Shown: positions 42,601-54,600 of the stretch, one piece after another
Position numbering within the stretch: position 1 is the stretch's first letter
Layout of the letters: each line of letters opens with the position of its first letter
Assembly (NCBI RefSeq): GCF_014647515.1
Contig: NZ_BMPI01000048.1
Coordinates: 1 to 64,000 of the forward strand
Direction: 5' to 3'
Length of the DNA: 64,000 bases
From: Dactylosporangium sucinum
Lineage (GTDB): Bacteria > Actinomycetota > Actinomycetes > Mycobacteriales > Micromonosporaceae
Notes under the pieces: generated by a model
Databases searched by the model: none
Told to the model about the DNA's origin: nothing
The model's input: the letters and a program-made list of their open reading frames with translations, nothing else
Translations under genes and position numbers: made by a program

Positions 42601-45600
42601 AAACCGAGGCCGATCCCCACCCCGGACCCGACGCCACCGCCGCGGACCCTGACCCCCACCCCGGACCCGACGCCACCGCCGCGGACCCTGACCCCCACGC
42701 CGGCGCCGACCCCCACGCCGCGGCCGGTCCCGACCCCGCCGGCGCGGACCCCGGACCCGGTGCCCTCGCCGACGCCGCCACGCGCGCCGCAGCCGGCGCC
42801 GACGGTCGCCGAGCGGGTGCGCGAACACTCGGCCGAGTACAGCACGGCGGTCAGCGCCGACATCTCCATCGAGGTGGTCGCCGAGGGCACCGTCATGGCC
42901 GTCAACGGCCAGGGCTTCACCGTCACGGGCGGGACGGCCACCTCGGGGGCCTTCAGCGGCACCCTCGACTTCGGCGGGGAGTCCGCCGGCACCGCGCTCA
43001 ACGAGAAGTTCCACGGCACGTCCGACCCGAACACCACGAGAACGGCAATCAACCCGACCATCACGACCCCGACGACGACGACCACCCCAACCACGACGAC
43101 CACCACGGATCCGGCCACCGCGACCACCACAACCGGACCGAGCAGCACGACCGGTCCTGCCGCCGGGAGCGGAACCGGCTCGTCGGACCCGGCCAGGACC
43201 CCCGAGACCGCCACCAGCGGCGCCGCAGCGCCGGAAGCCTCCACGAACGGCACCCAAACGGCCCGACCGGTCAACACGACCACGGAACCAACCGCCCAGC
43301 CCGCCTGGTCCGCGACCAAGGACTGGGACGGCGCGGCCTACGGGGATTCGCCCTTCGACGACATGGGGTCCCGCCCTTCGTCGTTCGACGACACCGACTT
43401 CTCCGACACCTCCTCGGTGACCAGCTTCTCCGACCGCTCGATGTCCAGCGCGGACTCGTTCGACGGCACCGAGCCGTGGTCCGGCAGGGACCCGTTCACC
43501 ACCGACGAATCCTCGTTCGGACTGAACGCATCCGACACGGTCGGCGTGTCCACCGGGCAGCCGGGCCCGGGGCCGGTCGGCGGCGACGGGCCGACGCAGG
43601 CGGTGACGGTCACCCCGGCTGTCGCTGCCGCCCCGATCGGTCAGGCCGGCCCGGCAGGCACGGCAGGCCCGGCAGCTACGTCTGCCGCACCCGGCGGAAC
43701 CACACCCGGCAACCAGACCTCCAACTCTGCGTCCGGCACGAACACGTCGGACGTCAAGACCGGACCCGACGCGACCCCGCCGGCCGGGACGCCGCTTCCC
43801 GGCACGGCATCGAACCCGCCGGCCCCGGCCAGCGTCGACGCGTCCCTGGCCGCCGGCGAGGCGACCGCAGATCTGCACGCCGACACCGACCGCGTACGCC
43901 CATGGGACCGCACCCTGCCGACCGACCCGGCATCCCGGATCTCCGCGCTCGACGACTGGATCCGCCAGGCCGAACACCGGCCGGGCCGGACCGGCGAGCC
44001 CGCGGTGGACTGTGTGCCGCTGGCCTGGGACGTGTTCGCGGAGGTGCACGGTCGCCGGGCCAACCCCGCCCGCGGCGACGGCCTGGCCGGATCCGGCCTC
44101 GCCGAGGCGGTCCGGCACGGACCGTCGGCCGTCGACGCGTCCGAGCTCGTCCGCGCGCTCGGCGGTGACACGCCCACCACCAACGACGGCGACAGCGTGC
44201 TGGCGTACCTGTCGGACAACGCGGGCGCCATGGCGCTCGTCGTCTCCCGGCCGCAGAAGTTTCGTTCGCACGTCTACTGGGTCGTCTCGGCCGGTAGCGG
44301 GACGCAGGTCGTGCCCCGCTTCGTGGACCCGCAGCAGCCGGGTTCGTTCACCCACGACGCCCGGGTGACCACGCCGGAAACCGAGTTCTGGTCGAGCCAG
44401 CTCCGCTCGCCCGACTCCGAGATCCTGGTGCTCGGACCGGACGGCCGGGCGGTCGACCTCGGCGCCGAGCGACGTGACGCCCGGACCCGGGGCTTGTCCG
44501 ACGCGCCGACCGGCGCACGGGCCGCGGGCAGCAATCCCCGCCGGGGCAGAAGCCGGTCGTGGACCATGCCGTCGATGGGATCAGAGCCGCCCGAGCAACA
44601 GTCCGAGCAACCCTCACAGCCGGCGACGCCACAGCCGACGCCTACCGGGCCGTTGTCGATGTCGCCCGCGCAGTCGTCGCGCCCGCTGGCGGCCGAGCCG
44701 GACCATGGCGAACGTTCGGAGGCCACGGGTTCCGTCCGTCGCCGCTTCCTCCAGCGGCTGCAACAGCTCTCCGCCGCGACCGGCCAACCGTCGACCACCC
44801 CAACCACCCCGCTGCCGTCGACCACCCCGCTGCCCTCGATCAGCCCGTACCTCTCCACCAGTCCGCTGCCCCCAGGCAGCCCGCACCCCTCCACCAGCCC
44901 GCTGCCCCCAGGCAGCCCGCACCCCTCCACCAGCCCACTGCCCTCAATCACCCCACTCGGTTCGACCACCCCGGTCAGCGCGCATGCCTCGCTACCCCCG
45001 TTCACCCGCCTGAACGCGGCCAGGGAACAGCCGCCGATACCGGAGGTGGTCGAGGAGTTCGTGGACGAGGACGATCCCTACGCACCCTGGTCACCCAACA
45101 TGCTCGACGACGAACGAGGGCGGCCAACGACTGCGCGTACTTCCCGGCAGGACCATGCCGAGCAAGGCGGAAGTTCCAGGCCGACCGGCGCCATGGGGTC
45201 GCCCCGCACGATCGTGCCCCTGCCGACGGACACCGCCGGCGTCGACCTACCGACCGCGACCGCCAGAAAGACATCGCCGGCCCGGCCGCCATCGCGCGTG
45301 CTGGCGCGCCAGAGGCCACGGCTCGACGTCCAACGGTTCGAGCAGGAGCTGCTCAGAGGCCTGCAGCCGGCCGACTACGACGCTCTCTTCGATGCGTCCA
45401 AGGCGGCGGACCAGCGCGCTCTCGAGGCGCACGCGGTCATGCTGCGGGTGACCGGGGAACTCGATCCGACCGGCAGGCGGCTCAAGCTGGTCGGCACACG
45501 TCACCGAGCGAAGAAGCTGGTCGACCTGGCTCGGAAGTTCCGCGACCTGAATCTGTGGGAAGGCATCGACGTCCGGTCGTTCCTTGCCGAGAACAAAGAC

Positions 45601-48600
45601 ACCGTCCGGTTCTCGGTACAGGTGTCCCGAACCAACTACGGCTCGACCGTCCGCCAGGTGCTGGACCGCTTGAGGCAGCAAGGCTACGAACTACGCAGCG
45701 ACGATGACATCGTGAACTTCTGGCGCCCCGGCAACCGATGGTTCGGCTTGACCATGAAATTGCGGGACCCCGACGACCGGTTGATAGAGCTGGAGTTCCC
45801 GACCGCGACATCGTGGCAGGCGGCCAAGCAGGCGCGCAAGCACCACGAGGTGGTGCGCCTGAAGACAGCACCGATGGCGGATCGGATCAGCGCCTACTTG
45901 AACCTGCTTCGGATCAACCGGGACAATGGGCTGAACGCAACCCTGCCCGATGAGCTCGGCCTACTCCCCCCGGCTCAGGAGAAGGGCCTCGCGGAAATCA
46001 CCAGGGCGCGACCCGAACAATGGCAGGGCTATCTTGACGGCCTGCAACGGGCAGGTCGGACCTTCGCGGACGTCGTCGCCGACCATGGTCTCACCATGGC
46101 GGAACTCCCCGGTCCGGAACACCTCGGGCTCCACGACCGGCCCTACCACCAGTTCCCCGGCCGCCGTCCCCCCCGCCGGCAAGAATTCGCCGAGCCTGCG
46201 GGAAGCCTGCCGCTGCTCGTCAGCCTCCTTCGCAAGCAGCGCGACCCGGAAGGAGCGACTCCCGAGGCACACGGGACGAGCCTGCCGCCAACCCCGCGCC
46301 GGGGATCCGTCGCCATCGAACCGCGCTCGTCCAGCGAGGCGTCGCCGCGCGAGCAGTCGGACGCGCAGACAACGACCCTGCCGGGCGGAACGGTATCCAA
46401 GCGACGGGCAACCATTTCCGCCGCGCCGTCGGCATTTACCGGCAGTCAGCAGCCGCAAACGCCGGAACCGAGCCTGCCGGTCAGGAAGGCACCTCGACGG
46501 GCAACGATTTCCGAACCGCCGGCGGCACCCACGGACGCGGCGCCACCCCGACGGGAGTTCGGGGACACGTCACCGGGCCAGCATTCGACCGATACACAGG
46601 ATGTCGAGCAGGAACTGCTCAGAGTGCTCGAGCCCGGCCAGCGGGCAATCCTTGAGCACGCGGCTGACACGGCGCGGCAGCGAGCGGATCAGGCGCTGTC
46701 GGTGATGCAGGAGGCGATCAACGAGATCGATCCGAACGGCGAGCGGGCCCGGTTGGTCGGCACCGAGCATCGGGCCAAGACGCTGGCCTCCCTGGCGCGG
46801 AAGTTCCGCATCCGGAACCTCGCGACAAGAGTCACACTGGATTCGTTCCTCGCCGACATCAAAGACACCGTCCGATTTTCGGTGCAGGTCTCCAAAGCGG
46901 GATACGGTCGCACGGTTCGCGAACTGCTTGCCGGGCTGGCGCAGCGTGGATACGAGGTGCCCGGCGACAACGAGATCAAGAACTTCTGGCGCCCCGGCAA
47001 CGGGTGGTACGGGCTGAACGTGCCCTTGCGAGACCCCGGTGGCAACTTGCTGGAGCTGCAGTTCCCGACCGAGACGTCATGGCGGACAACCAGGCAGATA
47101 CACCCGCTCTACGAGATCGCGCGACTGCGGACGGCAACCGTGTCGGATCGCGTGGATGCCTACCTGGACATGCTGCGCATCAACCGCGACAACCTGCTGC
47201 ACGAGGATCTTCCCGACGGACTCGACCAGCTTCCCCCAGCCAGGGACAACAGCTTCGAGGCGTTCACGAAGAACAATCCTCAGCTGTGGCAGGCGTACCT
47301 GCACGACCTGGAACAGGAGGGTCGGACCTTTCCGGACGTCGTGGCCGAGCATGGCCTCACGATGGCGGACGTCTTCAGCGTGGAACGACCGGCGTCCCAC
47401 AAGGGCAGCGAAGGCTCGCAGACGCCCGCCGAGCCTGCGATCCAACCGGAAGACCCGCCGGGGCGCAGCGCGACGCCGTTGGCCGAACCGTCTCGGCTGC
47501 GATCCGAGGACCGGGCCTTCCTCCTGGGTGACGGGAACCATCTCCTCGCCGCGCTGGTCTACTCCGACCTCGATGCCATCGAGCGGTTGGTGGCTTGGGG
47601 GGACGACGCCAGGGCCGAGCTGGCTCGCTTGCGCGCTGATCGGGACGAGACCCGGCGCGCGGTCAGCACGGCCGCGCTCGCCAACGTCGTGACGGAGCTG
47701 CGCGAGCACCTCCTGACCCGCCTCGACCGGCTCACGCCGGCTCAGCTCGCCTCGTTCCGGGAGCTCGGGAGCCCGCTCCTGGACACCGTGCCCCACGGGG
47801 ACGACGACGCGCTGCGTGCCGCGCTGGGGGACCTGCTGCGACCAGACGCCCAGCTTGATCGCACGAGTACCGCGCCGGTGCTCCTCGCCGTCCTGCTGGC
47901 TCGCTCGGTCGTCGTCGACGACGGTGTGGGGTCCGTCCTTTTCCACGTCACCGGGACGACCGATGAACCGGTCCGGCTCTACCGCCGTGTCCAGAGCGGC
48001 ACCGGCCAGGCGGAGTTCCACGCTTTCCTCCCCCAGCCACCGCCGCAGCCGCAGCCTTCCCCCGCCGTTGTCCCGGCCGTGCCCCCGCCGGCGCTCGAGA
48101 AAGCGTCCGTCGTCAACACCCCGCCCATTGCGCTGCGGTTCCTCCCTCGCAGCGCGCAGACCCTCCGCGCGTCCAGTCCGGCGTGGAATGGGGTCGCCCG
48201 CGAGGTGGCGCGGCGGGTCGCCCGCATGGCAGCCAACCGACCGCCCGAGGGTGCGCCCGTCATCGTCACCCTCGAAGGCGACGGCGACGGTCACCGCTTC
48301 GGCATCACGACCGGCAATCGGAGCCTGCCCCGCATCCTGTCGGCAACCGAGTTGGGCCGGCGCCGGGCCGAGTCGGCAGCCACTCGTCTGGAGGAGCTGG
48401 TCCAGGGGGAACTCAGGGAACTCGCCAGAACCAAGGGAGAGAACGCGCCCATGGTCATCTTCCGGCACCGGGCCAGGACCCGGACGCCGGACGGTACCGG
48501 GGACGGCGGGGGCCGCGGCACGGTGACGGTACACGTCGACATCGCCGACTCGTGGTACACGAGTCGCGCGCCGCTCAACGACTTCCGGCCGGTAGCCCCC

Positions 48601-51600
48601 GCCGCGCGGGTGGGCGAACGGGGCCAACTCGACGAGGTCGCATTCGCCGCGGGGATTCCGGTCAACACGCTGCCCGGTCTCGCCGGTCTCGTCACCACGC
48701 TGCGGCGGTACGCCGACCAGCACGGCGCTGACGAGAAGACCTACGCCGGGGACCAACTCCCGGAGACCCTCTTCAAAAACTACCGGCATCTGGTCGGCGA
48801 CGGGATGGTCGTCGTCCTCGGCAACATCGAGGTGCTCGTCCGGCTCGATCTGACGAACCCCCGCCGGGAGAACGCGTGGCCCGAGTCAGCGGACACACCG
48901 AACGAGAAGGAGAACGAGAAGGAGAAGAAGGACAAAGAAGAAACCGAAGACAACGAGGACGAGAAAGAGAAGGAAGGCAAGAAGGGCCGGGGCGCGAAGG
49001 CCGGGAAGACCCGGGGTGCCCGGGAGAGTCCCGCCGGCCGAGCCGGTCAGGTCCGGGCCAACGAGACGATCCACGGCAACTTCCAGGTTGGCGCGCAAAG
49101 CGAAAGCCATTCGGGCCCGACCGGCTGGTTCCGCTTCGGCGGCTCGATCGGGTTCTCCTTCGGCATCGCTGACAGGCTCATGTCGGTGCGGCTCGGCGTC
49201 GCCCTGCGGCACGTCCGGAACCTCATCAACCGCTCGACCGGCACGGTCCGGGACGCCGAGGTCGGCCGGGTGGAGGACACCCGCGAGGACGGCGCTCTGC
49301 TGTCGGCCGACGCGACGTACCACCTGCGCGTCCGGACGCGTGCCGCGCAGACCTGGGACAAGATCACCCCGACGCAGATCCGCCCCACGGAACGGCTGAC
49401 CCTCGCGCTGCCGGAGAAGTACCTGACCCGCGGCAAGCCCGGCGAGGCCGCCGCACTGGCCGCCGCGATCCGGCCCAAGCAGTCGATCCCCGTCAACGCC
49501 GATCAGCGCCTGCCGAAGGCCTTCTACGCCTCGAACCTGACGAGCCTGCACCTGCTCGCCGACGACATCATCAAACAACTGGAGAAGGAGCGCGGACCGA
49601 TACCGCTGGGCCACCCGCTGCGGGACTCCGTGTGGCATCGGGTGTCCAATCTCGACACCCATCTGGACAAGGCGGTCAACCGGCATCGCGGCTACGAGTT
49701 CACGCTCGTCGAGGACGGACGGATCACCGCCAACGTCCGGATCCGGACCCGTCGCGCCCCCGGCAGACCACCGCGTCCGATCAGTGGCCCGAGCAACAAG
49801 GCGCACGTCGAGGAGGTGCAGACCGCCATCGCCGGCACGACGGCCGGGACGTCGATCACCAACGAGGACGTCGTCGAGCCGAGCCTCGAGTTCCTGTTCG
49901 TCAAGGTCCCCAAGCTGAAGTTCGGGTTGAAGCTGCCCTACGCACGCTGGTCGTGGAACGATCGGGACGGCACCTCCTCCGGCCGGATCGGTCTCTGGGT
50001 CCACGTGTCGAGGTATGCCAGCTACACCTCCGCGTACGACATGGCGCTCGAGCACCAGGCGACCGTGCAGGTCCGCCGGCGCCGCAACGTCCTGGTCAGG
50101 GCCCGGGACGCCGCACGCAGAGCGCGGCCGACGACCCGGCTCAGGCATGCTGGTTCCAACTACGAGCCGAGAACCATTCGAGGCCGGGCGATGGTCCGGG
50201 TTCCCACCGCCGACGCGGTCGCGTACTCGATCGAACCGCCGACCCCGCCGGGTGTGGTACCGCCGGAGGTACCACCGACGACGTTCACCACCACCACACC
50301 GCCGACCGTCCCGCATCACGTCCGCAAGGGCCGAGGCGTCGGCATGGGGCTCGTCGAGATCGATCCGGAACTCGTCGACAGATTGGTCCACCGGATCGAA
50401 CAGGAACTGGACAAGTACGGCTATCTGGTCCGCGACCCGGACGACACGTTCAAGCGCAACAACTGGTTCAGCCGCAAGCGCGACAGCCAGGTCAACAACG
50501 GCGTGCGGCTGCGCAAGCTCCTCTCCGAGGCGGCGCTGCGGGCGAACTTCGACGGCATCCATCAGAACGGGTTCGAGTTCAGCCTCGTCAAGCGCCACAC
50601 CGGCTGGTTCACCAACTTCCGCGTGCGCTCGGCACGGGTGACGATTGTTGCGCGCCCTGCAACGAACGAGGACAGAACGGGCAGGACCGTCATCAAGGAT
50701 CCGACCGCCAATCCGCGGCTCACCAACGAGCGGCAGATCGTGAACCTCGAGATGGGGCTCGACTTCGCCGGCGCGTCCGCTGGCGGAGGTCAGGGATTCG
50801 CGACCGGGGCAAAGTTGCGTTTCATGCCGTCCAAGGCCGGCAAGCAGCTGCAAGGGGCCGGCATCGGGGTGGAGTTCGACCTGGGCGTCAGCGGCGACGA
50901 ATCGGTCAACCACGTCAGCAACATGCCCCGGCTGATGGAGTACCAGAAGGACCTCACCGAGTTCGACCACACGACCAACATCCGGGTCGTGATCCAGCAC
51001 GACGAGCGGCAGTCGTGGTGGCGCCGAGGTCAGCGGCTCCTCAACCACGTGTTGGGCTGGCTGCGCCTGCCGCGGATCGGGTCGGTGACCGACCACCGCC
51101 TTCCGCACCCGCTTCCCCCTATCTCCACCACCGCGACGGTGCGGGTGGTGCCGGCCTTCAACACAAAGCCGTCCCACCGCGTCTCGAAGGCGGAGACAGT
51201 GCCCGGGCGGAAGAACACACCGAAGTCGATCTTCAAGAAGGCCGCTGTCGCCTATCTGGATGTCACCGGGCTGCTGCCGACGGCCCGTGCCCACATGGGC
51301 GGGATGGCCAAGCCCGGCGGCACGGCCGACGAGGAGCTCTCCACCTTCCTCAGCCACAGTCAGGTCCTGTCCCAGTGGGCCGAGGTGACCGAGGGCGTCA
51401 CCACCGACGGGCCCTTCAAGACGAGGTTCTTCCGGGACAAGCACCGCATCGTGTCGTTGAAGGCCGACGTCGGCCCGTCGCAGTTCGTCGGCGCGACGAA
51501 CGACCCCTACGTCCTCGGCCTGATCAAGCTCTCCCTGACCCAGGCCGGCCAGTCCACGAGCCGGCGAAAGGGCCTCGGGGTCGCCCCGCTCGACGTCGCC

Positions 51601-54600
51601 GCCGGCGGAGATCCTGGGCATACCGACGTGACCGGGCTGAGCGGATCGGTCAGCCACGCGATGCGGTGGGGTGCGGGTCATGAGCGGGCGACCCGGCAGA
51701 CCGGTGGTCGCGAGGAACTGGGACTCGGCTTCCAGAAAGGGTACGCGTTCCGGGCGCCCGTCTCGTACAACCTCCGCATCGGCAAGACGAAGCGGGCGAA
51801 GCTGCTGCCGAACAGCAACCACGTCCCGGCCGACCGCACCATCGACGACGTCGAGCCGATGATCTACGTCTTGTCGGAGCCGGACGCGCTGGAGGCCTAC
51901 GCGAACGGCGAGGTGCCGCTCGACGCGGATCAACTCCTGGAAATTCTCGCCGCGTGGAGCAGCGGCGAACTGGAGAGCTCTCCCCAGTTGAGGGCCCGCG
52001 TCCTCACCCGGTGGGCGAAGACCGCCGCCGCCACCGGGTCGGATCCGCATCGGGAACTGCGCCAGGACGCCGCCCGCGAGTTGGCCCGTGGCCACGCCTG
52101 GGCGGACCTCGAGATGCCGGACGAGGTAGCCCGGGACTTCCGAGCCGAGTTCGGGGTCGACCTCGCCGAGCCGATGCAGACCCGCCGGCTCAGCGTGCCG
52201 CCGTACCTGAAACCGGGGCACGCCTCGCTGGGCCACAACGGCGTCCACTCGCTGAACCTGGCCGAGAACCGGCGCTTGTCCGACCTGGTGATGCAGGCCG
52301 TGGACAGCCTCGCGCCCGGCCTGTTCGGCAAGACCCACGCCAACATCCCGACGGCGCCCGACCCGGCCCGCCGGAAGTGGTGGCACCGCAGCCCGCAGTC
52401 TGCCCCGTACGTGGGGAGGCTGCAGGCCGGGGTCGACGCCATCCAGGCCCTCTTCGACGGGGGGCGGGAACAGGCGCTGCTCGAACAGACGCTGAGCCCG
52501 GACGGGTTCACCATCCCCTTCCCCAACCCACACGCCTGGCTGGGCGAGAACGTCATCGAGGTGAACGTCAAGGCTCGGCTGGTCAGCGAGCCACGGTTCG
52601 GCGACTACATCAAGGGCAGTGGGCTGGAGATGTACCGGCACCGGTACGTCGAACGCCGGACGGCGACGCGGCGGCAGTTCACCCGCGGTACCTCCGTCGG
52701 CTTCAAGGGCACACTCGACAACCGGCCCGAGACGACGCCGACACCCGAGGAGCAGCGTCGCGACACGCAGCAGAAGGTCACCGGCGGCCCCGGCATCCGG
52801 TGGGCCGACGGGTACTCCTTCGCATCGGCGGAGAACCAGCAGTGGACCGAGGAAAGCACGGTCTATGACTGGGGCAATCAGTACCACGCCGACGCGGACG
52901 TCGAGTACATCGTCACGGCCCGGCGCAAGAAGCTCGGCGGACGCCGCGTCACCAACTGGCTGACCAACCGGGTCATCGCCCGCTTCCGGTACTTCATGTC
53001 GGGACCGCGCAACCGTTCGACCGTGCTCCGGGCGCCCCTGGCTGCCGTCCGCGTGACGGCCGCCGTCGTCGGCGACCTCGCCAGGTGGCTGGCCAGTCCG
53101 ATCTCCCGCCGGCGAGAACGCCGCCGGGACCGGGGACCGGAGTTCAGTCGAACGGTCACCGGCCGGGTGCAGCTCAAGATCCCCCGGAGCGTCGCCGAGG
53201 CGACGAAGCTCTCGCAGCCCACCGGCCTCCGCGCGAGCCTCAACCCGGCCTGGCTGCCCGAGGATGCCTTCGTCGACGCGGTACAGTTCCACGGCGCGGA
53301 GGCCGCCAGCCGCCGGCTGCTCGGTGCGCTCTTCGAACGCCCGGTCAAGTGGAACCGCTGGTGGCCGTCGCGCTGGGTGACCCGCCCCGGGTACCACACG
53401 AGCGTGTCCGTGCGGGCGCTCACCACCCGCGACCTGCTCGCGGCCAACCTCATCGATGCCGCCTTCGCCCCGGGTGGCGTGCCGATCGCCACCGGCGCGT
53501 TCGTGCCGGGACACTCGAGCCGCCGGGCGGACCTCACGCTGCGTGGCCGGCTCGAGGAGATGGAGGTCGTCAGCGCGCTCGACGGCACCGGCACGGGCCG
53601 GTACGTGAAGTACCAGCAGGGCGTGAGCGCTTCGACGACCCACGACACGCCCTATGTCGCGCTCAGCATGGACGCGGGCGGCCCGGCCAGGCTGACGGTC
53701 ACCGACGACGCCAACCCCGGCGAGTCGTACGGCGCGCACCGCACCGAGGGCGACACCGGCCTGAGCCGGGACGCGCCCAAGTCGCACACCAGCACGTACG
53801 CCGACGCGCACCGGCGCGAGGAGCACGTCAAACAGCAGGGGCCCGCCGTGCTCGTGCGGCTGCGCGGCAGGTACCGGCTCGACGGCCAGAAGCGGGTCGT
53901 GCACTGGTGGCGCCCGACCTCCACGGGCCGGCGCCGCACCAGCGACGAGTTCGGCGGGGACGTGTACGTCGTCATGTTCAAGGCCGAGTACGACGCATTG
54001 GTACAGCGGCAGCGCCGCGCCGAGTTCGGCAGGACGACGGACCGGAAAGGGCGCGGCAGGGCACCGGTCGGTGGACCCGGCTCACCGACCCTGGATCTGG
54101 CCGACGCCGTCGGGAGGTTCAATCCGGAGGCCGTCGCGGGAGTGCCCGCGGATCGACCCGACCTCGCCCTCCGGGCCCATGCGCGCGAGCTCGGCCGGCG
54201 GCTCCGGCCGCGACGGGGCGATGTGGTCGTCGTCGAGGCCCGCACCCCCGACCAGCACCGGCAGCTCAACGCCTGGGCCGCGGAACACCTGACGCGGCGC
54301 GAGATCGCCGCCGTGCACGCGGAGTACGCGGAGAACCGCGCCGGCCGGGACCTCGTGACCCTGATGACCGCCGCGGTGAACAACGCCCAGCCGGCCGGTC
54401 CCAGGCGCGAGCCGCCCCTGCTGGCACACCTGCAGAACGACCCGCTGCGGACCGCCCGCGCACTGGCCCGCGAACTGCACACCCCGGTCGAGCTGCGGGT
54501 ACGCGACGAGGACGGCGACGTGACCGCCCGGTTCAGCGTGGCGCCGGACGGGTGGTACACCGAGCTCGAGACCAACACCCGCAGCGCGCGCCCGGCCGAG

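Noticed and set aside
41767-44355. An 862-codon minus-strand frame
   Set aside because: Antisense to the delivery domain and linker of the giant protein. The Gly/Arg-rich translation mirrors Pro/Thr codons on the other strand.
48886-53904. A 1,672-codon open frame on the minus strand
   Set aside because: It lies antisense to the continuous giant frame. High G+C opens the complementary frame. The translation is Arg/Pro/Gly/Val low-complexity without domains.
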